NCBI GenBank assembly: GCA_947588735.1
Contig: CANQAD010000011.1
Coordinates: forward strand, 1-44,020
Reading direction: 5' to 3'
Length of the DNA: 44,020 nt
Source of the DNA: an uncultured Akkermansia sp.
GTDB taxonomy: Bacteria > Verrucomicrobiota > Verrucomicrobiia > Verrucomicrobiales > Akkermansiaceae
The position numbers and the translations under genes are program-made. Of the stretch, positions 16,018 through 24,210 are shown one piece after another; positions within the stretch are counted from its first letter, which is position 1; every line of letters starts with the position of its first letter. Below the pieces are notes generated by a model, which saw only the letters and a program-made list of their open reading frames with translations, had not been told where the DNA came from and searched no databases.

Positions 16018-17784
16018 TTATTCCGCCTTGGAAGCGGATGTGCGCACGCCGGGTGCGAGTTGCACCTGGAAGCGCGAGAAAGCGGCGTTTTGCCATTCGC
16101 GAATCATTTGCTCGCGCAGGCGTTCATTTTCGGTCGGCAGCACGAAGAGCCGCTTCTGCATACTCAGGGCGGGGGAATCCTCCACCGTGCGCTCGGTGAC
16201 GGCGCTGATACGTGCGCCGGTTGGCAGTATGTTCGGTTCGGTCAAGTGGCCGCTGCTTGTGCTGAGCAGTTCAACCGTGGTCATTCCCTCCGGCAAGGGA
16301 GCATCCAAGCGTGCGATGTCAATGGGCCCAAAGTTTTGCACCTCGGCGCCGGCGGCCGCAGCAAGTTCGAAAGCCCCTTTCAACCCTTTTTCCGGGATGG
16401 CTTTCGTCATGTCATCCGCCAGCTTTTGGGCAGTTTGGTTGAGCGCTTCATCCTCCAGCTGAGCTTCCAAATCCGCCCGGGCCAGGTCGCGCGCTTGTTC
16501 GTAGGGAAGTACAGCAGGCGGCTCGACAGCGTCAATGCGCACGAGCTTGAGTTTGTCATCCTTAGTCGTGTAAAAGCCTCGGATGTGGCGGATGCTCAAC
16601 GCGCGCTCCGCATCGCCAGCGGTTTTGGCAGCGTCATAAACAGCAGGAGTCGGGGCATCGGCTACCTCATCAAAAGCGATCCGGGAAAGTGGGGAATCCG
16701 TTCCCTCGTGGGACACAACATCAGTGATCAACTTGCTGAGCTCCTCCTCCGAGCACGGACCGTAGGAGCGGTGAGTGCTACCGTCCTTCTCTTTGTAAGT
16801 AAATGAGTCAAACTCCGGATTTTGAGCTGCCGACTGCAGCAACTCATCCAGACCTCGCCCATTTGCCTGGGAGAGCTCTTGCATGAGCGCATCCGTCGTG
16901 TAGAGCAAATTTTCCATATTGCTATCGGTCGCCGGTGCAAGGGTGTACACAGAGACAATACGTTGCTCCGCGCTTTTATAATTTTGCTTATAAGTTTCCC
17001 AAAATTCGCGAATCTGCTCCTCCGTGGGCGGAGCTATTTTTTTCACCGCCCCGCGCGGAAGCCAGGCAGTGAGGCCACTCACGGTTTGGGTGAATGCATT
17101 GATCAGCTGCTCCTGCACTTTGGCATCGTAGCTTACCTCGGCGCTCAGCAGACCGTGCAAGCCCTCCCACACCATCATGTCTGCGATCACGCTGCGGAAA
17201 GCCTCTTCTTGCACCCGGTTGGGGTTCCCGTGGCGGAATCCGGTGAGTCTGCGGTAGAGTTCGGTGTTGAAGCTTCCGTCAGCATTTTTGAAGGTTGGCA
17301 TGGCACGCAGGTAGTGGTCGATCTGCTCATCCGTGGGATAAATTCCCAACGCCTCGGACTCGGCCTTTAACAGGGCACGGTTGACGGCCACATTGACGGC
17401 GCCATCGCTGGCCACACCGTAGTGCCAACCGCTATAAATGCTATTGAGCTTATTGAAAAGGGCAACGAGCTCGGGGTGCTCACGCAGCCATGCGGCAGAG
17501 GCCGCCTCTTCATCCGGTGACAGTGTACCATCACCATTAGAATCTGGATTACCGGCGAGATCACGCGTGGCAGAATAGAGGGAAGAGAGAAATTGTGCGC
17601 CATTTTCGCCGAGAGCGGCCGTTTCCGGGTAGCTGTAGCTTGTGCCGTTCACACGGATGTAGAAATCGCGGGAGAAGGCGCTGCCCTTTCCGCTGTAGTC
17701 CATCATCACAAGTCCCGCTCCCACGCCAACGATGACGATGAGCACAAGCAGAGAGTTGCGGCGGATGAATTCGAGTATATTCAT
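16018..17784 (-). CDS. PpiD/SurA-like membrane-anchored periplasmic chaperone with an EF-hand loop
   Basis: A 588-residue protein from ATG 17784; an upstream TTG at 17826 is possible but places 14 residues before the anchor. Residues 9-28 form one transmembrane helix (NSLLVLIVIVGVGAGLVMM), with the rest predicted periplasmic. SurA_N/PpiD-like regions appear (ESEALGIYPTDEQIDHYLRAMPTF and PTEEQIREFWETYKQNYKSAEQRIVSVYTL). A parvulin prolyl-isomerase core is not evident to me. Residues 81-92 read DSNGDGTLSPDE, a textbook EF-hand calcium loop. The C-terminal half has paired helices typical of PpiD. It would assist folding of exported proteins. The POT transporter gene follows 6 bases after its stop. 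Confidence 0.75.
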   Translation of the reverse strand: MNILEFIRRNSLLVLIVIVGVGAGLVMMDYSGKGSAFSRDFYIRVNGTSYSYPETAALGENGAQFLSSLYSATRDLAGNPDSNGDGTLSPDEEAASAAWLREHPELVALFNKLNSIYSGWHYGVASDGAVNVAVNRALLKAESEALGIYPTDEQIDHYLRAMPTFKNADGSFNTELYRRLTGFRHGNPNRVQEEAFRSVIADMMVWEGLHGLLSAEVSYDAKVQEQLINAFTQTVSGLTAWLPRGAVKKIAPPTEEQIREFWETYKQNYKSAEQRIVSVYTLAPATDSNMENLLYTTDALMQELSQANGRGLDELLQSAAQNPEFDSFTYKEKDGSTHRSYGPCSEEELSKLITDVVSHEGTDSPLSRIAFDEVADAPTPAVYDAAKTAGDAERALSIRHIRGFYTTKDDKLKLVRIDAVEPPAVLPYEQARDLARADLEAQLEDEALNQTAQKLADDMTKAIPEKGLKGAFELAAAAGAEVQNFGPIDIARLDAPLPEGMTTVELLSTSSGHLTEPNILPTGARISAVTERTVEDSPALSMQKRLFVLPTENERLREQMIREWQNAAFSRFQVQLAPGVRTSASKAE

Positions 17785-17843
17785 GGAAAATTCAGGAGAG
17801 ATGGAAGAGGGCTCAATGGCGCGCAACGCCCGCCCGCGTGCTT

Positions 17844-17871
17844 ATTCTACGCCAAAAGACCACGCATGCAA
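17844..17871 (-). promoter_or_regulatory. Promoter of the PpiD/SurA-like gene
   Basis: On the minus strand TTGCAT (17871-17866) is followed after 16 bases by TAGAAT (17849-17844). This sits about 60 bases upstream of the ATG at 17784. The two downstream genes, chaperone and peptide transporter, would be read from it. Confidence 0.5.
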
Positions 17872-17906
17872 GCCTGAATCGCCTGCTCGCGCGTCATGCA
17901 CGGGCG

Positions 17907-19685
17907 TCAGTTTCGATCGCAGCGGCGGGAAAACTTGCTGTAAAAGGGAGTTTCAGCCGGTGTGTGAACACTGCCTGTTCTGGCTGATCGGCGACGCGGT
18001 GGGGGAGAAGAACGGCGGTTGATTTCGCGCTCCCGTTTGCTGCGGCCCGATATGCGGCGTCTCCCGTTTCGCAGGGGCGCAGGAGTGTCTGCATGCCCTC
18101 GATCCTCGCGCACATTGACCTCATAGCCGCAAAGGGAGCAAGTTGCCAGGCGCTTGGTGAGCAGGGACGCTACATCCTGCGATACGTCCACGAGAGTGTG
18201 CTTCATGAAGATGCGGATGTCGCCGATGCTGCCGCGCGGCACTCCTCCTTCGTTGTAGAGCAATCCGGCCACATCCTTCGGTCGAATGCGCAGCATTTTT
18301 CCGGCGTTGAGGAAGAGGGTGGTCGTGTCGCCCGGTTCCTTGCGTTCTCTGGTCGCTGGCGTGGCGGATTCGCGGTGCATAGGGCGATCTTCCGGGATGG
18401 CCTGCAGTTCACGGCTGTCGCGTCGGCAAAGCAACTCAAACATGGCACGGGCAATTTGTTCCTTAGGAAGCTTTATATCGCGCAATTCCTCGGGTATTTC
18501 ATTTTCGGTCTGCGTGGCTTGGTCGATAATCTCATCCACCAGTGCTTCGCGACGCGCCTGCTCGACAATGTCGGCCGTCATCACCCTTTCTCGCTGCAGG
18601 CGGGTCCCAATAAAGCGCTCAATGCGACCCAGTAGAGAAAAATCACGCCGCCCAATGAAGGAAACAGCCCTTCCGCGTTTGCCGGCTCTCGCCGTGCGAC
18701 CTATGCGATGCACGTAATCTTCCGGCTCGCGCGGCAGCTCAAAGTTCACCACAACATCCACATCATCGATATCCAAGCCGCGCGCCGCAATGTCAGTTGC
18801 CACCAGCACCTTCAAATTGCCCCGCCTGTATGAATCCATCACACGCTCGCGCAAAGTTTGCGGCATATCGCCGTGCAGTCGATCCACCGAGTACCCTCGC
18901 GAGAGCAGCCCGTCCACTATGTCATCCACCACACGCTTGGTGTTGGCAAAGACAAGTCCACGCTTCATGCGTCCCATTTCAATGAGCCTGCTGAGCACCT
19001 CAATGCGTGAGGAAAACAGAACCTCGTACACCACTTGCTCGCATGTGGGCACAGTGAGTATGGGCCGCTCAATGCATATCTCTTCCGGATCGGCGGAAAG
19101 CTGACCGATGAGAGAGCGAATTGCCGGCGACATGGTGGCGGAGAAGAAGAGCGTCTGACGCTTCTGCGGGAGTGCCGCAACAATGCGGTCAATTTCTTCG
19201 GCAAAGCCCATGTCAAGCATCTCATCAGCTTCGTCCAGAATGAGCATGCGGATTTTGTCCGTGCGCAGCTCGCCCTGCTCCAAGAGGTCCATCACGCGAC
19301 CTGGGGTGCCGACGACAAAGGGTGTCCCGCGGCGCAGAGCGGCGAGTTGCGGTCCGAAAGAAGTCCCGCCATAGATGGGCGCAGCGCTCACCCCATCCAA
19401 AAAGAGTGCCAATTTATCTACTTCGCGGCTAATTTGCAACGCCAATTCTCGTGTCGGCGCCAAGCAGAGCACCTGCGGCACCTGCAGCTCCGGATCGATT
19501 TTTTCCAGCGCGGGTATGGTAAATGCCAGCGTTTTGCCCGATCCCGTGTGAGAGATGCCCACCACATCTTGTCCTCGCAGCGCTGGCGGTATGGTTTGCT
19601 GCTGGATTGGCGAAGGCTCCTCAAATCCGAGCACCTCGATGGCTTCAAGGATCTCTGGGCTTATTCCTAGCTCTGCAAAGGTCAT
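17907..19685 (-). CDS. DEAD-box ATP-dependent RNA helicase with DbpA-type RNA-binding domain
   Basis: A 592-residue RNA helicase acting on structured RNA and ribosome assembly. The Q motif is FEEPSPIQQQTIP, motif I SHTGSGKT, Ia PTRELALQ, II DEAD (LILDEADEMLDMGF), III SAT, V TDIAARGLDI and VI HRIGRTARAGKRG. Residues 460-535 form a DbpA/CsdA-type RRM-like domain (MLRIRPKDVAGLLYNEGGVPRGSIGDIRIFMKHTLVDV). The last 55 residues are an Arg/Ser-rich basic tail suited to RNA contact. The layout matches DeaD/CsdA proteins, and cold-shock roles are known for that family. The gene stands between the chaperone gene and an M50 protease gene, all on the minus strand. Confidence 0.93.
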   Translation of the reverse strand: MTFAELGISPEILEAIEVLGFEEPSPIQQQTIPPALRGQDVVGISHTGSGKTLAFTIPALEKIDPELQVPQVLCLAPTRELALQISREVDKLALFLDGVSAAPIYGGTSFGPQLAALRRGTPFVVGTPGRVMDLLEQGELRTDKIRMLILDEADEMLDMGFAEEIDRIVAALPQKRQTLFFSATMSPAIRSLIGQLSADPEEICIERPILTVPTCEQVVYEVLFSSRIEVLSRLIEMGRMKRGLVFANTKRVVDDIVDGLLSRGYSVDRLHGDMPQTLRERVMDSYRRGNLKVLVATDIAARGLDIDDVDVVVNFELPREPEDYVHRIGRTARAGKRGRAVSFIGRRDFSLLGRIERFIGTRLQRERVMTADIVEQARREALVDEIIDQATQTENEIPEELRDIKLPKEQIARAMFELLCRRDSRELQAIPEDRPMHRESATPATRERKEPGDTTTLFLNAGKMLRIRPKDVAGLLYNEGGVPRGSIGDIRIFMKHTLVDVSQDVASLLTKRLATCSLCGYEVNVREDRGHADTPAPLRNGRRRISGRSKREREINRRSSPPPRRRSARTGSVHTPAETPFYSKFSRRCDRN

Positions 19686-19764
19686 ACGCGTCGCAAGGAT
19701 GCCCTAACTCCCTTCACTTGTCAAGACGCAATCATCAATTCACACTTCACAGGGAGTTTCATCA

Positions 19765-20532
19765 CTACCGGTGGGAGCGGAGAAATTGGTAATTGAGATA
19801 GAGAAAATAAATTGAAAGCAGCAAAGAAAAGAATTGGAGATTGATAAGACAGACAAAGACGAGAACAGAGCAAAAGGCGACGCCGATACAGGCTGTGAGA
19901 AACTCGTTGCGCGAGATAAGGAGGAGTGTCTGGCCGCCGTCAAGCGGGAAAATAGGAAGCAAGTTGATGAGAGTCCACCATACGCTGATTTCGAATAATG
20001 TGAGGAAAGCAGTAACTTGGTAATAGGAGACAACCCCCATGCCGAGCGCATTCTGCACAGGTTGAAGAACGTTGGATTCCAGCCAGGGAGTGGCGTCTAA
20101 TGCGCCTGGGACAGGCGAAAGCAGCGAAAAAAGAACTCCAACGCGAATATCTGCAACGCACAGGCCGAAAATGATGCCGCCAAGCAGTCCAAGAAGCAGA
20201 GAAGCTCCCGGTCCCGCGAGTACCATCAGAATGTGTCCCAACCGTGTGGGAGGAGGGTACTCGCTGCTTGTGACTCCTCCCAAAGACGCAATTTGTACCA
20301 TCGAATGCCCACCTCCAAGCCAGCGGCACACAAAGGCGTGCCCGTATTCATGCACGAGCAGGCAGAGCATGCCGAACACCGTAAAGAGAAGGGCGGGAAG
20401 TACACCGTCTGAGTTTGAGGAATAAGCTCCGCCAAGTATCAGCAAAACAAGCCACGAAGAAGGATGAATGGTAGTGGGCACCCCGGCAAAGTTGAAGTTG
20501 ATGCTCCACGAACTGCTGCGCTCACTTTGCAT
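19765..20532 (-). CDS. Site-2 protease family (M50) membrane metalloprotease
   Basis: Intramembrane zinc metalloprotease. HEYGHA gives the HExxH zinc site in the second hydrophobic region, and INLLPIFPLDGGQ supplies the distal N-x-x-P...LDGG motif with the third ligand. The first ATG compatible with the family's usual N-terminus is at 20532 (MQSERSSSWSINFNFAGVPTTIHPSSW, 255 residues). An ATG at 20583 or TTG at 20619 would add 17 or 29 residues. No PDZ or CBS domain is seen, as in the simple SpoIVFB-like branch. The substrate is unknown; relatives cleave membrane-bound regulators. The 79 bases between it and the helicase start hold no obvious signal. Confidence 0.87.
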   Translation of the reverse strand: MQSERSSSWSINFNFAGVPTTIHPSSWLVLLILGGAYSSNSDGVLPALLFTVFGMLCLLVHEYGHAFVCRWLGGGHSMVQIASLGGVTSSEYPPPTRLGHILMVLAGPGASLLLGLLGGIIFGLCVADIRVGVLFSLLSPVPGALDATPWLESNVLQPVQNALGMGVVSYYQVTAFLTLFEISVWWTLINLLPIFPLDGGQTLLLISRNEFLTACIGVAFCSVLVFVCLINLQFFSLLLSIYFLYLNYQFLRSHR

Positions 20533-20755
20533 AGGCAAATTATGCACCAGACGGAGAAGTTGTTCAACTGGAAATTGTATCATGCAAAACAAACAGATTC
20601 CGAGTCCGAATATTTCCAAGCTGTGCGCGCTGCAAATATAAAAAAAAGGGGAGTCAGAGCAAACGCATGAGAAGATACGCTTGCTACCTGCAATTCCCGA
20701 TTGATGATTTTCTACTTATTGATAACGTGATTATTGTGCGAATTTGTTCCGCATA

Positions 20756-20796
20756 GTGGACGTGCTTAGGGAGGAGAGATGGACAGGCACGTCCAC
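20756..20796. repeat. Inverted repeat GTGGACGTGC / GCACGTCCAC
   Basis: A perfect 10-bp inverted repeat (20756-20765 and 20787-20796) with a 21-base spacer. It lies at the left edge of repeat locus II, just before the part shared with the other loci. It could be the end of a hairpin or an element border. No T-tract follows, so a terminator is unlikely. Confidence 0.55.
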
Positions 20797-20799
20797 ATC

Positions 20800-20985
20800 G
20801 TGGAGCGTGAGCGACGGGGGAGGACGGAACCGCGCACAGGACTGGTTAGAAAGCGAAGCGGAATTTTCAGAAGACGAAATGCAATGATCAAGGAAAAGCA
20901 TCCGGTGTTACGCTATGCCGGGTTCACCGCCTTGCCTCAAGCTCGCCCCACGAGCTTTGCTTCGGAGTTTCCCCACAACTCCTCA
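20800..20985 (+). mobile_element. Outer repeat, locus II (no inner element)
   Basis: This segment matches the outer repeat of loci I, III and IV: gcgacgggggaggacgg, gcaggactggtt-like, gcgaagcggaatttt, then agcatccggtgtta and ctatgccgggttcaccgcc. Here the atgccgggtt target occurs once, with no inner element, so it looks like an empty site. Two 25-bp units follow: hairpin 20939-20957 (AAGCTCG-cccca-CGAGCTT) and hairpin 20964-20982 (GGAGTT-tccccac-AACTCC). Its right side runs into a transposase remnant, and the GGGACACGTGTG end is missing. Confidence 0.7.
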
Positions 20986-21194
20986 TCCCCTACGGGGCAT
21001 AAGCTTTGCTTTTGGCCAAACTCCGTCTTACGCTTCCCCAGCAGCGTGATGACGTACTCGCGACTGTACTTGAATATCCTTGCTACTTTCGTGATAAAAG
21101 CTGTTCGCTGCTTGCGAGTGCGTAGCATTTTGTACTTATTGCGTGCCTCAATGAGGCTCGCAATACCTTCTTGTCCTTTGTCTGTGTTTATCAT
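20937..21194 (-). pseudogene. Transposase N-terminal remnant (IS481/ISNCY-like helix-turn-helix)
   Basis: From ATG 21194 the minus strand encodes about 85 residues. The middle, ASLIEARNKYKMLRTRKQRTAFITKVARIFKYSREYVITLLGKRK, has the helix-turn-helix pattern that opens many DDE integrase-core transposases (K-x-x-R-x-x-x-x-x-x-x-x-x-x-x-x-YSR-x-Y-x-x-x-LL). The catalytic core is absent: after GKRK the frame passes into the outer repeat and stops at 20937. Two direct repeats resembling IS ends lie upstream (21206-21223 and 21259-21277, each ending ATTTTTGTCC on the plus strand). It is a decayed insertion sequence, and the source family is tentative. Confidence 0.6.
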
Positions 21195-21310
21195 ACAGGC
21201 ATGATGGTACACTATTTTTGTCCAGACGATCAATCTCATGCCCTCTTTTTCCCTGGTCGGCACACTCATTTTTGTCCGATTGCGCGCGTGCGAGGCAGCA
21301 AAATTAGAGG

Positions 21311-21339
21311 TTGCTTTCCAAGCGGGCTCATGCTACACT
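21311..21339 (+). promoter_or_regulatory. pyrD promoter
   Basis: TTGCTT (21311-21316), a 17-base spacer, and TACACT (21334-21339). The -10 box ends 17 bases before the pyrD ATG, leaving a leader of about ten bases with no Shine-Dalgarno. Confidence 0.55.
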
Positions 21340-21356
21340 GCCTGCACAACTCTCCA

Positions 21357-22403
21357 ATGACCTCTTCGCCCTATCAACTCGCCAAGCGAGCGCTTTTCCT
21401 ATTTCCACCAGAGGCGGTACATGAGCCGACATTGATGATGCTGCGCATGGCAGAGCGCCTGCACGTGCTGAGGCTTTTGTGCGGCAAACCGGTGAATGAC
21501 CCGATAAAGGTAATGGGGCTCAGGTTCTCAAACCGCGTGGGGCTGGCAGCAGGCATGGATAAGCAAGGGACCTCAGTGGATGCTTTCGGTGCACTCGGCT
21601 TTGGCTTTGTGGAGATCGGAACCCTTACCCCACGCCCGCAACGCGGCAACCCTTCCCCGAGACTCTTTCGCTGCGTCTCTCAGCGTGCCATTATCAACCA
21701 CATGGGCCTCAATAACCCAGGTGTAGATCGTGGTGTGGAAAATCTCTCCGCCACTCGCCACTTCAAGGGCATTCTGGGCGTCAATATCAGCAAAAATAAG
21801 GTGACGCCAAATGACGAGGCTCGCATCGACTATTTGGCCTGTTTGCGAGCAGTATGGGAAGTGGCAGATTACGTAGCCATTAACTTCTCCTGCCCAAACG
21901 TGCCTAACCTCTGCGAGCTCGCCAAGGCAGAAACTGCGGCAGATTTACTTGCGGCGCTCAAGAGCGAGCAATCTAACCTGCAGCAGGAAACTGGCAAGTA
22001 CGTGCCTATCGTCATGAAGGTATCGCCGGACATGAGCGAGCAGCAAATTCGCGAGCTGGCCCATGTGTTTCTGGATTGTCAACTTGATGGTCTCATCTGC
22101 ACCAATACAACCACTTCACGCATCGGAGTGGAAAACCACCCTGCGGCGCAGCAGAGGGGAGGGCTCTCCGGCGCACCGCTTTTCAATCGTGCTAATGAGA
22201 CGTTGGAGGCCTTTGCCCAAGAACTCCGTGGCGCCATTCCCATCATCGGCGTGGGGGGCATCATGTCACCCGAGGATGCGCTGGCTAAAGTGAGGGCGGG
22301 GGCCTCGCTCGTGCAGCTCTACTCCGGCTTCGTGTACCAGGGACCATCTCTCATTCGCGGTTGCGCAAACGCATTGAAGAAACATTTTGCCGGGTTGAAG
22401 TGA
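21357..22403 (+). CDS. pyrD: Dihydroorotate dehydrogenase (quinone-type, class 2) with Cys in the active site
   Basis: FMN enzyme oxidising dihydroorotate to orotate in pyrimidine synthesis, normally passing electrons to membrane quinone. The ATG at 21357 (348 residues) is preferred over an upstream frame start at 21171 because it matches class 2 proteins (E. coli 336) and follows a good promoter. Class 2 marks are the N-terminal helical arm (residues 10-35, RALFLFPPEAVHEPTLMMLR), GMDKQG and GFGFVEIGTLTPRPQRGNPSPRLFR. The catalytic-base loop reads NFSCPNVPNL: Cys179 replaces the serine expected in class 2 and resembles class 1 enzymes. FMN-binding GVGGI and YSGFVYQGP are near the end. It is monocistronic between two repeat blocks. 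Confidence 0.92.
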   Translation: MTSSPYQLAKRALFLFPPEAVHEPTLMMLRMAERLHVLRLLCGKPVNDPIKVMGLRFSNRVGLAAGMDKQGTSVDAFGALGFGFVEIGTLTPRPQRGNPSPRLFRCVSQRAIINHMGLNNPGVDRGVENLSATRHFKGILGVNISKNKVTPNDEARIDYLACLRAVWEVADYVAINFSCPNVPNLCELAKAETAADLLAALKSEQSNLQQETGKYVPIVMKVSPDMSEQQIRELAHVFLDCQLDGLICTNTTTSRIGVENHPAAQQRGGLSGAPLFNRANETLEAFAQELRGAIPIIGVGGIMSPEDALAKVRAGASLVQLYSGFVYQGPSLIRGCANALKKHFAGLK

Positions 22404-22540
22404 GGTCGGGACTGGTTGTTCAGCGACGGAACGATTTGTTGCAGTCGTAAACCTCAAGCAGTCAATCGCACTCTTCGGGGGTCTCGGTCAATTTCGCTGG
22501 AGGCGCAAGAAAAACGGCACGCCATACAACTCAATTCGTT

Positions 22541-23124
22541 GATTATTTACGATTTACGACTTACGATTTGAATATTAGCGCGCTAGCGAGCGGGGTGCGA
22601 AGAAAAAGCGAAGCGGAATTTTCGAAGTCGAGATGCGATGATCAAGAGAAAGCATCCGGAGTGATGCCATGCCGGGTTAGGGCAACTGCATCAGGCAATG
22701 CGGTTGCTATTGACGATTGACGAGTTACGAATTACGATTTATTGATCATGTGCGCGTTGCGCAGTTTTTTGAATCATGAACGTAGGCAGGAGATTTCTTG
22801 AGAGCCATCACCATGATGACTGCTTGTTGTCATTTTTTGATGCGTATCAACGATCATATCAGCCAACAAGATCATTTTCTCCGTTGAGGAACTTCTTTCA
22901 AATGCGGTTGCCCTGATGCCGGGTTGACTGCCTTGACTCGCAGGCGCCCCTTTGCCTGCTCGCCCTGCGGGTAACGCTCACGCGTTGTCCAATCGGTTTT
23001 ACCGCCCGCTTTGCTGAATCGTCCATGGCTTGCTGTCCCGCTGGCTTACATCTTTTGTCCGTAAAAAACGCATGCGAAATGGGGCTTAATGATCCCGGAG
23101 AATATTTTTATTGGGACACGTGTG
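22541..23124 (+). mobile_element. Composite repeat, locus III (outer repeat interrupted by inner element)
   Basis: No gene is supported between pyrD and the thioredoxin-like gene. The outer repeat starts near 22541 with three heptamer iterons (ACGATTT, ACGACTT, ACGATTT at 22549-22569). It continues through gctagcgagc, gcgaagcggaattttcga and agaaagcatccgg to atgccgggtt. The inner element (22679-22914) follows, then a second atgccgggtt. The right arm has GCAGGC/GCCTGC hairpins (from about 22942) and ends with acgcatgcgaaatggggc, gatcccggagaatatt and TTGGGACACGTGTG at 23111-23124. No clear target duplication of the outer element is visible here. The stretch 22404-22540 shows nothing recognisable. 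Confidence 0.78.
22679..22914 (+). mobile_element. Inner inverted-repeat element, copy B
   Basis: Ends AGGGCAACTGCATC and AATGCGGTTGCCCT; the left end differs from copy A by two transitions. Four iterons (ACGATTG, ACGAGTT, ACGAATT, ACGATTT) stand at 22713-22740. ATGCCGGGTT flanks it on both sides. A T-run is one base shorter than in copies A and C, breaking the only short frame they share, so the element is best seen as non-coding. Confidence 0.85.
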
Positions 23125-23154
23125 CCTTTTCAGCGAATTTTCCCTCAGGCAGTC

Positions 23155-23183
23155 TTGACGCGGGTGAGTGAAAATGCTAATAT
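23155..23183 (+). promoter_or_regulatory. Promoter of the thioredoxin-like gene
   Basis: TTGACG (23155-23160), 17 bases, TAATAT (23178-23183). The ATG follows only 6 bases after the -10 box, so transcription would start at or next to the start codon. Confidence 0.65.
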
Positions 23184-23189
23184 GCTCGC

Positions 23190-23801
23190 ATGAAGCGTCT
23201 TATCTGCACATTGTTTTTTTGCGCCGCGTTTGTCGGCAGCGCCTCGCCCATGTTTGCTCAGGATGACGATGACACGGCGAAACCCGCGAAAGAATCGGCG
23301 GCGGACAGCGATGCTTCGAAGCCCAAGAAAAAGGCGACGGGCAAGCTCAATCCTGTGATGGAGGCTCTTTCTGCAATGGACTGTTTCAACGGCGAGCCGA
23401 ATCCCAAGGCGAAATTTTACATCTACCTGCAATCAGCAAGCTGGTGTGGCCCTTGCAGAGCTGAAATGCCTAAAATTGTCGAAATGTACCCCGAGATGAG
23501 CAAGGCGAAAGTAGAGATTATTCTCATAGGTTGTGACAGGGATAAGGGAGCTGCGCAGGAGTATCTTAAAAGTTTCAAGGCTCCGTTTCCCGGTGTGATG
23601 GAGAATGAAGGCAAAGATCTCCCGGGCTTCGTTCAATCGAGTGGAATTCCCCATGCTACCTTTGTCAACAGCAAGGGTCAACTCATTGATGCGGATTTTG
23701 CCTCCACCGGCATTATCGAGCGATGGAAAGAGGTCATCAAACAGAAGCCTCAAAAAAAGCGTAAGAAAGCAAAGGACTCTCCTCCGCAGCTTCACAATTG
23801 A
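23190..23801 (+). CDS. Secreted thioredoxin-like protein
   Basis: A 203-residue exported protein. Signal peptide MKRLICTLFFCAAFVGSASPMFA is cut before Gln24. A charged linker rich in Asp and Lys spans about residues 25-55. The thioredoxin-fold core follows with SASWCGPCRAEMPKIVEMYPEM (active site CGPC at 86-89) and the cis-proline-type segment SSGIPHATFVNSKGQLIDADFAS. The C-terminal tail is basic (QKKRKKAKD). The TlpA/ResA style suggests a periplasmic thiol reductant or oxidant; the partner is unknown. Just downstream is an orphan second copy of the same signal peptide. Its promoter leaves almost no leader. Confidence 0.85.
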   Translation: MKRLICTLFFCAAFVGSASPMFAQDDDDTAKPAKESAADSDASKPKKKATGKLNPVMEALSAMDCFNGEPNPKAKFYIYLQSASWCGPCRAEMPKIVEMYPEMSKAKVEIILIGCDRDKGAAQEYLKSFKAPFPGVMENEGKDLPGFVQSSGIPHATFVNSKGQLIDADFASTGIIERWKEVIKQKPQKKRKKAKDSPPQLHN

Positions 23802-23818
23802 TCACGGTCCTTGCTTGC

Positions 23819-23890
23819 GTGAAACGCCTTATCCTCTCGTTGCTTTTTTGCTCCACGGTTGTCGGCGGCGCCGCGCCCGTGTTTGCCTGA
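23819..23890 (+). pseudogene. Orphan signal-peptide remnant, duplicate of the upstream thioredoxin-like gene's start
   Basis: GTG at 23819 begins MKRLILSLLFCSTVVGGAAPVFA and stops at TGA 23888-23890, immediately where the signal peptide would be cleaved. It aligns residue by residue with the signal peptide encoded at 23190 (MKRLICTLFFCAAFVGSASPMFA), also at DNA level. The mature part is absent and the DNA after it is unrelated. It is probably the head of a lost paralogue or a partial duplication. Confidence 0.65.
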
Positions 23891-24170
23891 AGGGGGACCT
23901 GCCGTGTGTTTTCGTCCCGCTTCGAGGTGGGGGGTGGCCTGTCGGACGGGAACGGTAGGTCGTTCATCCTCCGATATGCGTCGCCTTGTGTGTGTCTTGC
24001 ATGAGGCAAGATAAGGCTCCTTGCAACGCAATTGCGGTGCAGATGCCGGGGTTGAGTTGTCTAACTTCGGACAAAATGACCCCGGACAGAATCGTAGAAG
24101 GGTTGCAAGCACTCGAGAAAAGCCGCTTGGAGCGACGCATGCCTATGCTCCATGTTCTCATCAAATAAGG
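23891..24170 (+). other. Region before leuS without a recognised gene
   Basis: A 60-codon frame ends at 24168 (its last part reads TPDRIVEGLQALEKSRLERRMP). It has no family resemblance that I recognise, no ribosome site and no signal peptide. It may be a remnant of the same lost locus as the orphan signal peptide. I see no RNA structure or terminator here with confidence. Confidence 0.25.
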
Positions 24171-24171
24171 C

Positions 24172-24200
24172 TTGCATTTACCCGGTAAGTGGCATATATT
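24172..24200 (+). promoter_or_regulatory. leuS promoter
   Basis: TTGCAT (24172-24177), 17 bases, TATATT (24195-24200), then 10 bases to the leuS ATG at 24211. No Shine-Dalgarno is present. Confidence 0.55.
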
Positions 24201-24210
24201 CGCACGCAAC

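Noticed and set aside
22549..22569. CRISPR-like short repeats
   Set aside because: The ACGANTT units are contiguous 7-mers without spacers and there are no cas genes.
23986..24168. A 60-codon frame before leuS as a real gene
   Set aside because: No recognisable family, signal or ribosome site; noted only as part of an unassigned region.
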